Assembly: GCA_963976815.1 (NCBI GenBank)
Contig: CAXBLU010000011.1
Location: 83,576 to 147,575, forward strand
DNA: 64,000 nt
Direction of reading: 5' to 3'
From: JAHRVQ01 sp963976815
GTDB taxonomy: Bacteria > Pseudomonadota > Gammaproteobacteria > Pseudomonadales > Azotimanducaceae
Below, one piece after another: positions 38,391 to 46,758 of the stretch. How positions within the stretch are numbered: position 1 is the first letter of the stretch; each line of letters starts with the position of its first letter. Below the pieces are notes generated by a model, which was not told where the DNA came from, ran no database searches, and saw only the letters and a program-made list of their open reading frames with translations. The position numbers and the translations under genes are program-made.

Positions 38391-39299
38391 ATGACAGACC
38401 AGGCCCACATAGAACCCGTTCGCGACTATTTTCTCCAACTGCAAACCGACATTTGCGACAAGTTGGCTGGGATAGACGGCGATGCAAACTTCTCGATTGA
38501 AGATATTCGCCAACCCAATGGTGCGCACTCCCGGCCAAGGGTCATCGATAATGGTCAACATATTGAACGGGGAGCCGTCCAATTCAGCTATAGCATGGGA
38601 GACTCCCTACCACCGGCGGCAAGTGAGCGGAACCCGGAGCTTGCGGGAAAGGGCTTTCAAGCCACCGCTATCTCAATGATCATGCATCCACGAAATCCAT
38701 ATGTACCTACATTCCACGCCAATCTGCGGTTTTTCCTGGTTGATGGTACCCATTGGCACTTCGGCGGTGGTTTTGACCTGACGCCCTACTATCCCTTTGA
38801 GGAAGACGTCATTCACTGGCATAAAACAGCCAAGGCAGCCTGTGATCCATTCGGCGCGGACATCTATGCAAAATTCAAATCCTGGTGTGATGACTATTTT
38901 TATCTGAGCCATCGAGGTGAAGCACGCGGGGTCGGCGGCGTGTTTTTTGACGACTGGAATCAAGGGGGTTTTGACCAGAGTTTTAGCCTGGTTAAAAGTA
39001 TTGGTGACGCCATTTTACCCGCCTACGCCCCCATTTTAGAGTCCCGCAAAGACACGCCATTTGGTGAACGCGAGGAGGAATTCCTGCTCTATCGTCGCGG
39101 TCGATATGCGGAGTTTAACCTCGCCATCGATCGAGGCACCCGTTATGGGATCCAGTCGGGCCGAAGAATTGAATCGGTGTTGGCTTCCATGCCGCCTAGA
39201 GCAATCTGGAAATACAACTGGCGCCCTGAACCTGGATCAGCTGAGGCGGACCTTTACGACAATTATCTGCCGGTCAAATCCTGGCTGGCTGATTCTTGA
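38391..39299 (+). CDS. hemF: Aerobic coproporphyrinogen III oxidase
   Basis: 302 residues, the standard HemF length. Signature segments: MIMHPRNPYVPTFHANLRFF, WHFGGGFDLTPYYPFEEDV (with the active-site region), KSWCDDYFYLSHRGEARGVGGVFFDDWNQGG, RRGRYAEFNLAIDRGTRYG and SMPPRAIWKYNW. It catalyses the oxygen-dependent step of haem synthesis from coproporphyrinogen III to protoporphyrinogen IX, which implies an aerobic lifestyle. It is divergent from the DUF6986 gene. Confidence 0.96.
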   Translation: MTDQAHIEPVRDYFLQLQTDICDKLAGIDGDANFSIEDIRQPNGAHSRPRVIDNGQHIERGAVQFSYSMGDSLPPAASERNPELAGKGFQATAISMIMHPRNPYVPTFHANLRFFLVDGTHWHFGGGFDLTPYYPFEEDVIHWHKTAKAACDPFGADIYAKFKSWCDDYFYLSHRGEARGVGGVFFDDWNQGGFDQSFSLVKSIGDAILPAYAPILESRKDTPFGEREEEFLLYRRGRYAEFNLAIDRGTRYGIQSGRRIESVLASMPPRAIWKYNWRPEPGSAEADLYDNYLPVKSWLADS

Positions 39300-39372
39300 C
39301 TATACTTTCATCGGGACCTCCTGATTTGCCGTGCACCAGCGTGGGGAGGCAAGACCTTTAGCAGGCACTGAT

Positions 39373-39678
39373 ATGGAAAGCGTTGAGAACTGGTACGAAA
39401 AAATTGTCTTTGAAAAGATCCGTCAAATGGCACTGGAAGACTCCGGAACCAAGCGCCAATTTGACGCGTCGCTCTGGGCCGACGTTGCCTGTCTTTCCCT
39501 CAATCACCTGCCCCCTCGATACGTACGTCACTCGGTGGACATGACCTTTTATTTATCTCCCCATGAACAGTTAGAGATGGACAAAAGAGTCGACAAGGCC
39601 ATCGCAAATGCCATGGCCTACGTGGACCAGCATCCCCTCACCAGTGGGCCCCTCACGAACGGGCAAGACGCTGCCTGA
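39373..39678 (+). CDS. ComFB-family protein
   Basis: About 101 residues from the ATG at 39373. A GTG at 39331 would add 14 residues with no family match. The core LNHLPPRYVRHSVDMTFYLS carries the ComFB signature (LPPRY). ComFB proteins are small and some bind cyclic di-AMP or c-di-GMP. A c-di-GMP link fits a genome that encodes an EAL phosphodiesterase. The 4-copy 13-bp repeat directly follows its stop codon. Confidence 0.8.
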   Translation: MESVENWYEKIVFEKIRQMALEDSGTKRQFDASLWADVACLSLNHLPPRYVRHSVDMTFYLSPHEQLEMDKRVDKAIANAMAYVDQHPLTSGPLTNGQDAA

Positions 39679-39729
39679 ACTGTACTCTCGCATGTACTTT
39701 CGACATGTACTTTCGACATGTACTTGCAA
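39678..39729. repeat. 13-bp tandem repeat (about four units)
   Basis: Two exact units (catgtactttcga at 39691-39703 and 39704-39716) are followed by a near-copy at 39717-39729 and preceded by a diverged unit at 39678-39690. The repeats begin at the last base of the ComFB gene and precede the aminotransferase. Confidence 0.65.
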
Positions 39730-39803
39730 GCCAACACTTCCCGCATGAACTTTTAGGACAAAGCACGTAAAGTAGCTCGCTTCAAAGTGACTGTTTGCCG
39801 TTC

Positions 39804-40991
39804 ATGCTTCGAAGTAAGTTACCGTTAGTTGGTACCACCATATTCACTACCATGTCAGCGATGGCTGCCGAGTATGGTGCGATCAATCTGTCCCAGGGAT
39901 ACCCAGATTTCTCTCCGCCCGCCGCACTCCTTGACGCCCTGAGTAAAGCCCTTGCTGATGGTAAAAATCAGTACCCACCAATGATTGGCATCCACGAATT
40001 ACGTGAACAAATTCAGCACAAAGTGCTTGGGATGTACCGGGCTGATGTTGATCTGAATACGGAAATCACAATTACCTCCGGGGCTACCGAGGCATTATTT
40101 GTCGCCATTCAAGCTTCAGTCCAGCAAGGCGACGAGGTGATTGTGTTAGACCCCGCCTACGATGCCTACGATCCAGCCATTCAATTGGCCGGTGGCCGAG
40201 CCGTGCACGTCAGTATGACTTCAGCATTTGCAATTGACTGGCAGCAGGTTGAAGACAGCATTACCGCAAAAACCAGCACGCTCATTATCAACTCGCCCCA
40301 TAACCCTTCGGGCAGCGTACTGACGTCCTCGGACCTGGTTGAACTCAGCAGGCTCGTCGAACGGCACAACCTCACCGTGATCAGCGATGAAGTTTACGAA
40401 CATATGGTGTTTGATGGCCAACCACACTTGAGTCTGCTCAGTCATCCGGAACTCAGAGCACGATCATTTGTTATTTCCTCCTTCGGTAAAACCTACCATG
40501 CAACGGGCTGGAAAGTCGGTTATGCCATTGCACCAACCGCCTACACAGTCGAGTTTCGCAAGATCCATCAGTTTGTTACCTTCACGACCCATACACCTAG
40601 TCAATACGCCATAGCCGATTACATGCAACACCACGGCGAACACCATATCGAGCTACCGAGCTTCTACCAGGAGAAACGGGATTTGTTTTTGGCCCTGATG
40701 GATAAGTCGCAATTCAAGATGACACCAACACCTGGCACCTATTTCCAACTTGCGGATTACAGCGCGATTTCTGACCTCGATGACGTCAATTTTGCCGCGC
40801 ACCTGACCCAGGTTGTTGGGGTTGCGGCCATCCCTATTTCAGTCTTCTACAATAGCCCGCCAAATCAAAAGGTGGTCCGCTTCTGTTTTGCAAAATCAGA
40901 TGACACCCTCAAATTAGCAGCGGAGAAGCTGGTCGCCTTTTCAAATAGCAATACACCTGGGACTAGCACTAGTCAGGTTGGTGGATCATGA
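39804..40991 (+). CDS. PLP aminotransferase (methionine/kynurenine type, YbdL-like)
   Basis: 395 residues from the ATG at 39804. A TTG at 39795 is also possible. Class I aminotransferase motifs: INLSQGYPDF, NQYPPMIG, TSGATEALF, INSPHNPSG, SDEVYEHMVFDG and the PLP-binding Lys229 in SSFGKTYHATGWK. The order and motifs resemble YbdL and kynurenine/glutamine transaminase. It probably transfers the amino group of methionine or glutamine to 2-oxoacids. Its 3' end overlaps the omega-amidase gene by 4 bases (ATGA), so the pair works together. Confidence 0.9.
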   Translation: MLRSKLPLVGTTIFTTMSAMAAEYGAINLSQGYPDFSPPAALLDALSKALADGKNQYPPMIGIHELREQIQHKVLGMYRADVDLNTEITITSGATEALFVAIQASVQQGDEVIVLDPAYDAYDPAIQLAGGRAVHVSMTSAFAIDWQQVEDSITAKTSTLIINSPHNPSGSVLTSSDLVELSRLVERHNLTVISDEVYEHMVFDGQPHLSLLSHPELRARSFVISSFGKTYHATGWKVGYAIAPTAYTVEFRKIHQFVTFTTHTPSQYAIADYMQHHGEHHIELPSFYQEKRDLFLALMDKSQFKMTPTPGTYFQLADYSAISDLDDVNFAAHLTQVVGVAAIPISVFYNSPPNQKVVRFCFAKSDDTLKLAAEKLVAFSNSNTPGTSTSQVGGS

Positions 40992-41791
40992 CAAGACTCA
41001 AACTTGGGCTCATTCAGTCCCACTTACATTGGGAAGATCCAGCCGCCAATCGCGCGCATTTTGAAGCAAAGTTGTTCGCCATGGCTGCCGCGGACCTCAT
41101 TGTGCTGCCAGAAATGTTTTCGACCGGCTTTTCAATGAACTCAGAACAGCACGCAGAAGCAATGACCGATAAAACCGTGGTCTGGTTACAATCACAGGCT
41201 GACGAATTAAAGACTGCGATATGTGGCAGTGTGATGATCCGGGAGGCAGGCCAATTTTATAACCGGTTTTTGCTCTGCAAACCGAATGAAACACCGATTC
41301 AGTATGACAAGAAACACCTGTTCCGAATGTCTGGAGAACACCAACATTTTTCCGCCGGTTCTGAACGGCTTGTAGTTGAACTAAAGGGAGTACGAATTTG
41401 CCCACAGGTTTGTTATGACTTGAGGTTCCCTGTCTTTAGCCGCAACATCTTTAGCCGCAACATCTTTAGCCGCAACAAGGGAGACTATGACCTGCTCCTT
41501 TATGTTGCAAACTGGCCCGCAAAACGCCGCCAGCACTGGCGAACCCTGCTAACCGCCAGGGCAATAGAAAACCAGGCTTATGTGGTCGGTCTAAATCGAG
41601 TCGGCACCGACGGCAACCAGGTTGATTACAGTGGCGACTCTGGGTTGATACATCCAAACGGCAAATGGCTGTCCGATCTCTCCTCGGGAGACACCAGCGC
41701 AATTATAGAAATTGATCTCGCGGACCTGGAACAGTACCGGCAGGACTTTCCGGCGTGGCAGGATGCGGACCGATTTACGCTAGAGGATTAA
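40988..41791 (+). CDS. Omega-amidase (YafV/Nit2-type carbon-nitrogen hydrolase)
   Basis: 267 residues. The catalytic triad of the nitrilase family is visible: Glu in VLPEMFSTGF, Lys in YDKKHLF and the nucleophile Cys142 in CPQVCYDLRFP. It removes the amide from 2-oxoglutaramate or 2-oxosuccinamate, the product of the coupled aminotransferase. Unusually, a 15-base in-frame tandem repeat follows the Cys, giving three copies of FSRN(I/K) directly after LRFPV. Homologues normally have one copy before the DLLLYVANWPAKR segment, so ten residues are inserted next to the active site. The rest, including the family C-terminus, is intact. Confidence 0.88.
   Translation: MTRLKLGLIQSHLHWEDPAANRAHFEAKLFAMAAADLIVLPEMFSTGFSMNSEQHAEAMTDKTVVWLQSQADELKTAICGSVMIREAGQFYNRFLLCKPNETPIQYDKKHLFRMSGEHQHFSAGSERLVVELKGVRICPQVCYDLRFPVFSRNIFSRNIFSRNKGDYDLLLYVANWPAKRRQHWRTLLTARAIENQAYVVGLNRVGTDGNQVDYSGDSGLIHPNGKWLSDLSSGDTSAIIEIDLADLEQYRQDFPAWQDADRFTLED
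41435..41476 (+). repeat. In-frame 15-bp tandem repeat in the omega-amidase
   Basis: tttagccgcaacatc is repeated exactly at 41435-41449 and 41450-41464, with the first 12 bases of a third copy at 41465-41476. It encodes FSRNI, FSRNI, FSRN and keeps the frame. Confidence 0.85.
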
Positions 41792-41798
41792 CCGGAAA

Positions 41799-43259
41799 CT
41801 AATGCGGCCGCACATTAATCACCGTCACCGACGGCGTATTCAGTTCTGGATCGACGTTAAAGCCTCGTACCAGTACAACTGAATCATTTACCTCAGCCAG
41901 GCCCAACGCTTCTGCAGTGCTTCGAGCCAGTTCATTTGGATTGCTCTTGCCTGCCTCAGGAACCATAACCGGTATAACACCCCAGAGTAACGACATCCGT
42001 TGCAAAGCTCTCATGTCGCTGGTGATTGCGACTATGGGCGCTGCCGGACGAGCCGTGCTGACCGTGGCTGCAGAAGTGCCCCCTTTGGTCACGACCATCA
42101 CACCGCTTGCCATAATCTGCCGGGAAATCTGTGCTGCTGCATTTGCAATCACATTCCATACCGGCAGCGCTTCATTTGGCGTCTGATCTATCCCATGACC
42201 CCAGACCCCGTCTCGCCACAGATAAGCTTCAGTTTGTCTAGCCACCCGGTGCATGGTTCTAACGGCCTCTTCAGGGAATAATCCCATTGCGGTTTCGCCG
42301 GACAACATAATGGCATCAGCACCCCGCTCAACCGCATGGGAAACATCCGTCACCTCAGCCCGGGTAGGTCTTGAATGGGTAATCATGGATTCCAGCATTT
42401 GAGTGGCCACAATCACCGGTTTGCCTTTGCTTCGGCTCAAATCAATGAGCTGGGTCTGGGCGATAGGGACCTGCTCTGCCGGTAACTCAACCCCAAGATC
42501 TCCCCGCGCCACCATAATACCGTCGGACGCATCGAGAATTTCATCGGCATTTTCCAGGGCCTCTGGCTTTTCGATTTTGGAAATAATTCGCGCGTCGGTT
42601 TGATGCTCGTTGATAAGCGCTCGAAGTGGTGCAAGGTCCTCTGCCTGCCGAACAAATGACAGGGCAATGTAGTCCACGCCCAAATCCAGGGCAAATTTAG
42701 CATCGACAAAATCTTTTTCGGTCATTGCCGGCGCGGAAACCGCAACCCCCGGGAGGTTAATGCCCTTGTGATTACCCAGTTCTCCACCATGAATCACCTG
42801 GCAAATCACATCAGAGTCGGACTTTGATTCAACTCGCAGTTCGAGGAGTCCATCTGACAGTAAAATACGGTCATCGATTTTGACGTCGGCTGCCAACAAC
42901 GGATATTGCGAGGGGATTAAACCCGGCGACCCTATGACATCCCGGGTTGTGATCGTAACCTGTTCACCGGTGACAAGATGGATGCTGTCCCCGACAAACT
43001 TCCCGGTTCGAATTTTTGGTCCACAAAGATCAGCCAGAATCGCAATGGGACGATCTAATTCGACCCCAAGCCGCCGTATATGTTGGTAAGCCTCGGTATG
43101 GGCCTGATGCTCGCCGTGGGACATATTCAATCTGAAGACATTAACGCCAGCTTCAATCAACCCCGTTAGCATCTCGGGACTTGAAGATGCTGGACCAACC
43201 GTGGCGACAATTTTTGTCCGGCGATACTTTAAAAGATTGATCTGAGTGGTAATCGCCAT
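41799..43259 (-). CDS. pyk: Pyruvate kinase
   Basis: 486 residues from the ATG at 43259, a normal pyruvate kinase length. An upstream start at 43349 would overlap the divergent methyltransferase start region. Motifs: RRTKIVATVGPASS, VFRLNMSHGEH, DLCGPKIRTG, ISKIEKPEALENADEI (catalytic Lys), MVARGDLGVELP and TRAEVTDVSHAV. The C-terminal effector domain is complete, with VVTKGGTSAATVSTARP. It makes pyruvate and ATP from phosphoenolpyruvate. It stands alone. Confidence 0.95.
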   Translation of the reverse strand: MAITTQINLLKYRRTKIVATVGPASSSPEMLTGLIEAGVNVFRLNMSHGEHQAHTEAYQHIRRLGVELDRPIAILADLCGPKIRTGKFVGDSIHLVTGEQVTITTRDVIGSPGLIPSQYPLLAADVKIDDRILLSDGLLELRVESKSDSDVICQVIHGGELGNHKGINLPGVAVSAPAMTEKDFVDAKFALDLGVDYIALSFVRQAEDLAPLRALINEHQTDARIISKIEKPEALENADEILDASDGIMVARGDLGVELPAEQVPIAQTQLIDLSRSKGKPVIVATQMLESMITHSRPTRAEVTDVSHAVERGADAIMLSGETAMGLFPEEAVRTMHRVARQTEAYLWRDGVWGHGIDQTPNEALPVWNVIANAAAQISRQIMASGVMVVTKGGTSAATVSTARPAAPIVAITSDMRALQRMSLLWGVIPVMVPEAGKSNPNELARSTAEALGLAEVNDSVVLVRGFNVDPELNTPSVTVINVRPH

Positions 43260-43354
43260 ATTGACCCCGGGGATTAACTGCATTAGCGTCATAGACGTTA
43301 CCGTTCGCACCCCAGCTAAGCAAGTTGGAAGGACGTCAAACTGGAGCAATTGTT

Positions 43355-44161
43355 ATGGCTGAGTTGAGTATCCCCAGAGCGCACTCTGATGAGTGGTATG
43401 ACAATCTCGCCATCAATCAGACGGGTTACTACTACCCCTGGCAATCAGAAGTTGGCCAAAAAAATGGAGAAGCCGCTTTTCTGGAGATGCTCGAAGAGCA
43501 CCTGACCCCAGAAACCCGGGTGCTCGAGGTAGGTTGTGGCCATGGTGATCTGGCCCTGAATATTGCCGCTAGCTGCCATTCAGTCATCGCCTATGACCGG
43601 GTGCCGACCTATATTGACCTGGCAAAATCCAATCAAAAGGCCGCCGGTATCAACAATGTTGAATTTCTTTGTCACAATGCCTGGGATGGTAGTGCGGCTA
43701 ATCTCCCAGCAAAGCCAGATAGTGTTGATCTCATTATTGGCCGTCGAGCGCCCATTCACTGGCTCACGGGCGCCAAACAGGTTTGTAGATCAGGCGCCAC
43801 CTTACTTGCCCTATGCCCTATGGAAGAGCCCATTCCTGCCTGGTCAAGCAAGCTGCCGCCAAAACTCCACTATGAAAACTCAGGTCGCCATACGGGCCAT
43901 GGTTCAATTCACCAGTCGGTAGAGAATCGCCTCCATCAAGCAGGACTCACACTCGACAGTGGCTGGGGATTTGATGTACCAGAAGTCTTTTCTCAGCCCG
44001 AAGAACTGTACCGCATGATTACCTGGGGATTACCAGCTTCTGAAGTACCTCCCTACGATGAGATTTCCTACAAGGTGGATGGAATTTACGACAAGTATGC
44101 TGAGGCGCAGGGCATTGTGATGCGTCATTGCCGTTTTCTATTTAAGGCGATTGTGCCCTAG
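43355..44161 (+). CDS. SAM-dependent class I methyltransferase
   Basis: 268 residues from the ATG at 43355, with CTGGAG before it. The SAM-binding motif I is VLEVGCGHGDLALNIA, followed by the acidic strand AYDRVPTYIDLA and SVDLIIGRRAPIHW at the motif IV position. The later half is of the SAM-methyltransferase type with few family clues. The substrate is unknown. It lies 90 bases upstream of the MraY/WecA-like gene on the same strand. Confidence 0.8.
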   Translation: MAELSIPRAHSDEWYDNLAINQTGYYYPWQSEVGQKNGEAAFLEMLEEHLTPETRVLEVGCGHGDLALNIAASCHSVIAYDRVPTYIDLAKSNQKAAGINNVEFLCHNAWDGSAANLPAKPDSVDLIIGRRAPIHWLTGAKQVCRSGATLLALCPMEEPIPAWSSKLPPKLHYENSGRHTGHGSIHQSVENRLHQAGLTLDSGWGFDVPEVFSQPEELYRMITWGLPASEVPPYDEISYKVDGIYDKYAEAQGIVMRHCRFLFKAIVP

Positions 44162-44251
44162 GTCACAATTAGCGTAATTCTCCAACAAGCATTCATTCTT
44201 TTGTGGCCACAAAGCCCTATAATCATTTTTTTTAATTAGTAGGCTTACATC

Positions 44252-45301
44252 GTGCTGTATTACCTCGGCCAGTATCTGGCTGATGTCGCAGGTCCATTTC
44301 GACTGCTCACGTCCTATATATTCCTCACCGGTTTGGGCACTGCCGTTGCCGCACTCCTCACCTGGTGGTTATTGCCGAAACTCTGGCATTTGCTCCCCAC
44401 GGACAAAGGAAGAGAGTTTGCCGTTGATGCCGAAAAAAGCATCGGCAAACCCGTCAGCGCAGGGCTAATTTTTATTCCCATTTTTTTAATCACCAGTGTA
44501 CTTGTTGTCCCCTTCGACTGGATGTTTTTTGGCATATTGCTCTGTGTCGCCTTTGCGATGCTGGTGGGCTACCTGGATGACCGTGCCATCGGCGGCTGGA
44601 GCGAGTACCGTCTGGGTGCTATTGACCTTGGGGTTGCCCTGGTCGCTTCCATGATCATTTGCCAGCTACAGCCCTACACCATATGGCTGCCCCTGTTTAA
44701 AGACCCGATCATCATTAGTCCGTATCTGTTTGTACTGGGTGCCACCATACTGATTTGGGTCTCAATCAACGCCACAAACTGCACCGATGGGGTTGATGGA
44801 CTCTCCGCTAGCCTATCGGGCATGGGGATCCTTTTCCTCGGAATCATTCTCTATGTGATTGTTGGCCACGCTGACATTGCTAACTACTTGCTTGTTCCAC
44901 ACTACGAACAGGGTGCGGACTGGGCCACCATGGCATTTGTTCTAGTCGGCTGCTTAACCGGTTATCTATGGCATAACAGCTATCCCAGCGCTGTGTTAAT
45001 GGGGGATGCTGGCTCCAGACCGATCGGCTTGATGCTCGGTGTACTAGTCCTGGCCTGCGGCAATCCATTTCTGATTCTTGTGGTGGCGTTTGTGGTTCTG
45101 GTCAATGGCGCAACCGGCATGATCAAGGTGGCACTGCTCAGATTTTTCAAGATCGGCATATTTGGCCAGATTCGATATCCGCTCCATGACCACGTTAGAC
45201 ACAAACTGGGATGGTCCAATACCCAGGTACTGGTGAGGTTTATGCTGTTACAGGCCGTCGGAACACCCATTCTATTAGTGTTGCTGCTTAAAATTCGCTA
45301 G
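44252..45301 (+). CDS. MraY/WecA-family phospho-sugar transferase
   Basis: 349 residues from a GTG, with about ten transmembrane helices. Family motifs: DDRAIGGW (first Asp pair), NATNCTDGVDGLSASL (catalytic Asp region), AVLMGDAGSRPIGLMLG and HDHVRHKLGW near the end. The N-D-GVDGL segment and the HDH motif are closer to MraY than to WecA, but flanking genes are not cell-wall genes, so this is probably a paralogue with another lipid-linked sugar product. It lacks a division-cell-wall context. Confidence 0.8.
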   Translation: MLYYLGQYLADVAGPFRLLTSYIFLTGLGTAVAALLTWWLLPKLWHLLPTDKGREFAVDAEKSIGKPVSAGLIFIPIFLITSVLVVPFDWMFFGILLCVAFAMLVGYLDDRAIGGWSEYRLGAIDLGVALVASMIICQLQPYTIWLPLFKDPIIISPYLFVLGATILIWVSINATNCTDGVDGLSASLSGMGILFLGIILYVIVGHADIANYLLVPHYEQGADWATMAFVLVGCLTGYLWHNSYPSAVLMGDAGSRPIGLMLGVLVLACGNPFLILVVAFVVLVNGATGMIKVALLRFFKIGIFGQIRYPLHDHVRHKLGWSNTQVLVRFMLLQAVGTPILLVLLLKIR

Positions 45302-45337
45302 TGGTACAAAAAGACTAAAACCGGACAAATTTCAGGC

Positions 45338-45361
45338 AAAAAAAAGGCCCGAGAAAGGCCT
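45338..45361 (-). terminator. Minus-strand intrinsic terminator candidate
   Basis: aggcc (45345-45349) pairs with ggcct (45357-45361) around a 7-base loop. On the plus strand eight A residues (45338-45345) precede the stem, which become a U run at the end of a minus-strand transcript. No annotated minus-strand gene ends here. Confidence 0.5.
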
Positions 45362-45399
45362 GTGTAATGGGGGGGTTAACTAAGCTGTTATTAGTAATA

Positions 45400-45414
45400 C
45401 AACTCCCATGCCAA
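45400..45414 (-). promoter_or_regulatory. -24/-12 (sigma-54)-like promoter candidate
   Basis: Read on the minus strand, the bases give TGGCAT-N5-TTGT, with correct spacing and one mismatch at the second half (TTGC expected). A transcript from here would run about 50 bases to the minus-strand terminator at 45338. Confidence 0.3.
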
Positions 45415-45551
45415 AAACTGAGTGCGGGGCATAATAATTTATATATCAACAACTTACGACTAGAAACCAGCGGATTACTAGCGGCCAAATAACTGCCTAA
45501 AACGTCACAATCTGACCCGCTAGGCACTCAAAACATACCCCTTCTAGCCGA

Positions 45552-46154
45552 ATGCCGTTCCTGCTTCCGGTAATCTCGCCTAGAATAAGGTATCGCGGGT
45601 GTTCATCGGTGTACTCCATTCGTATTTTAAGTCTCATTTTGTTTAGCAGCATTTGTCTCTTCTCCTCTGGTGTGAGCTGGGGTGCTGAGCCCGTGGACCC
45701 TGCAAAGCTTGCCGCCATTAAGGAGTTGATCACGGTCACCGGCGCTGCCACCAATAGCGAGCAATACGCCCGGGCTTTCTCCCAACAACTGGTGTCGGTA
45801 CTGCGCATTAGCAATCCACAATTACCGGACTCCGCAATACAGATTGTCAATGAAGAGGTTGGCCAGTCAGTCAAAGAGGCCTTTAACGAAGAATCCCTGC
45901 AACAGGAAATCTATCCAATCTATGCCAAATATTTCACTCTGGAGGAACTTGAAGGGCTGATTGCCTTTAACAAGTCCCCTGCTGGGATTAAGGCTAATCA
46001 GGTGATGCCACAACTTATGGCGGAAAGTATGCAGGCCGCCCAACTCTGGTCCCGTTCGATCACACCGCAGATATCCAAGCGGGTGTTGGAAAGATTCCAA
46101 AAGGAAGGCATCCAGATCCGACTGGTTGCACCCGAACCAAACACAACGCCTTAA
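45552..46154 (+). CDS. DUF2059 domain protein, probably secreted
   Basis: 200 residues from the ATG at 45552. A GTG at 45609 would give 181 residues that begin directly with the signal peptide (SIRILSLILFSSICLFSSG, ending SWGA) and may be the true start. The mature part has the DUF2059 pattern: LIKEL-like IKELITVTGA, then YPIYAKYFTLEELEGLIAFNKSPAGIK and VMPQLMAESMQAA. The function of the family is unknown, and a periplasmic location is likely. Confidence 0.8.
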   Translation: MPFLLPVISPRIRYRGCSSVYSIRILSLILFSSICLFSSGVSWGAEPVDPAKLAAIKELITVTGAATNSEQYARAFSQQLVSVLRISNPQLPDSAIQIVNEEVGQSVKEAFNEESLQQEIYPIYAKYFTLEELEGLIAFNKSPAGIKANQVMPQLMAESMQAAQLWSRSITPQISKRVLERFQKEGIQIRLVAPEPNTTP

Positions 46155-46179
46155 ATAGCCCCTGTTTCAAGATCTCGAA

Positions 46180-46758
46180 TCAAGAACTCGTTTGAAGGTC
46201 CCGGGGATTAATCAGCGAGGTCAGGATGTGATCCTCCCATTGACCATCAATCAGCAGAAACTGTTTAGCCAGCCCCTCCACCTCAAAGCCTAGTTTTGCA
46301 AGCAGCCGTCCACTGCGTTCGTTACGGGGTAAATAATTAGCCATAATCCGATGCAGTAACAATTCTTCGAATATAAACCGACAGGCTGGTTTTAATGCTT
46401 CCGCCATTAGACCACAGCCCTGATGTCGCTCTGACAGCGCATAGCCGAGGTGGCAGGATTGAAAGGTGCCCCGGACAATATTGGTAAAATTACAAACGCC
46501 AATCACTTCGGATTCAGCGGGATCCAGAATCACCAGTGCCACGGAAAGTCCCTGCTGAAATTCCCTTTTGTGCTGCTGGAGCTGCATGCGCCAGTAATTA
46601 TCGGTGAAGAACTCCGGCCGACGTCGGGGTTCCCAGGGGGCCAGGTGCTCGCGATTTTCCCGGCGAAACAACACCATCTTGCCAGCTTCTGAAGGCTCTA
46701 ACAGGCGAATCCTGGTATTTTTGGTGACCAGATCGGGGAAACGATGGGGTAAAGCCAT
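46180..46758 (-). CDS. GNAT acetyltransferase (RimJ/RimL-type)
   Basis: 192 residues, GNAT fold. The acetyl-CoA loop region reads LGYALSERHQGCGLMAEAL (Q/RxxGxG/A), with the family ending in SGRLLAKLGFEVEGLAKQ. Similar proteins acetylate ribosomal protein N-termini or small molecules. Its start codon directly follows the stop of the SDR gene upstream (46759), so the two are co-transcribed. The substrate is unknown. Confidence 0.85.
   Translation of the reverse strand: MALPHRFPDLVTKNTRIRLLEPSEAGKMVLFRRENREHLAPWEPRRRPEFFTDNYWRMQLQQHKREFQQGLSVALVILDPAESEVIGVCNFTNIVRGTFQSCHLGYALSERHQGCGLMAEALKPACRFIFEELLLHRIMANYLPRNERSGRLLAKLGFEVEGLAKQFLLIDGQWEDHILTSLINPRDLQTSS

Noticed and set aside
45315..45527. 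70-codon minus-strand frame over the orphan terminator
   Set aside because: The terminator hairpin lies inside the frame and no protein family is recognisable.
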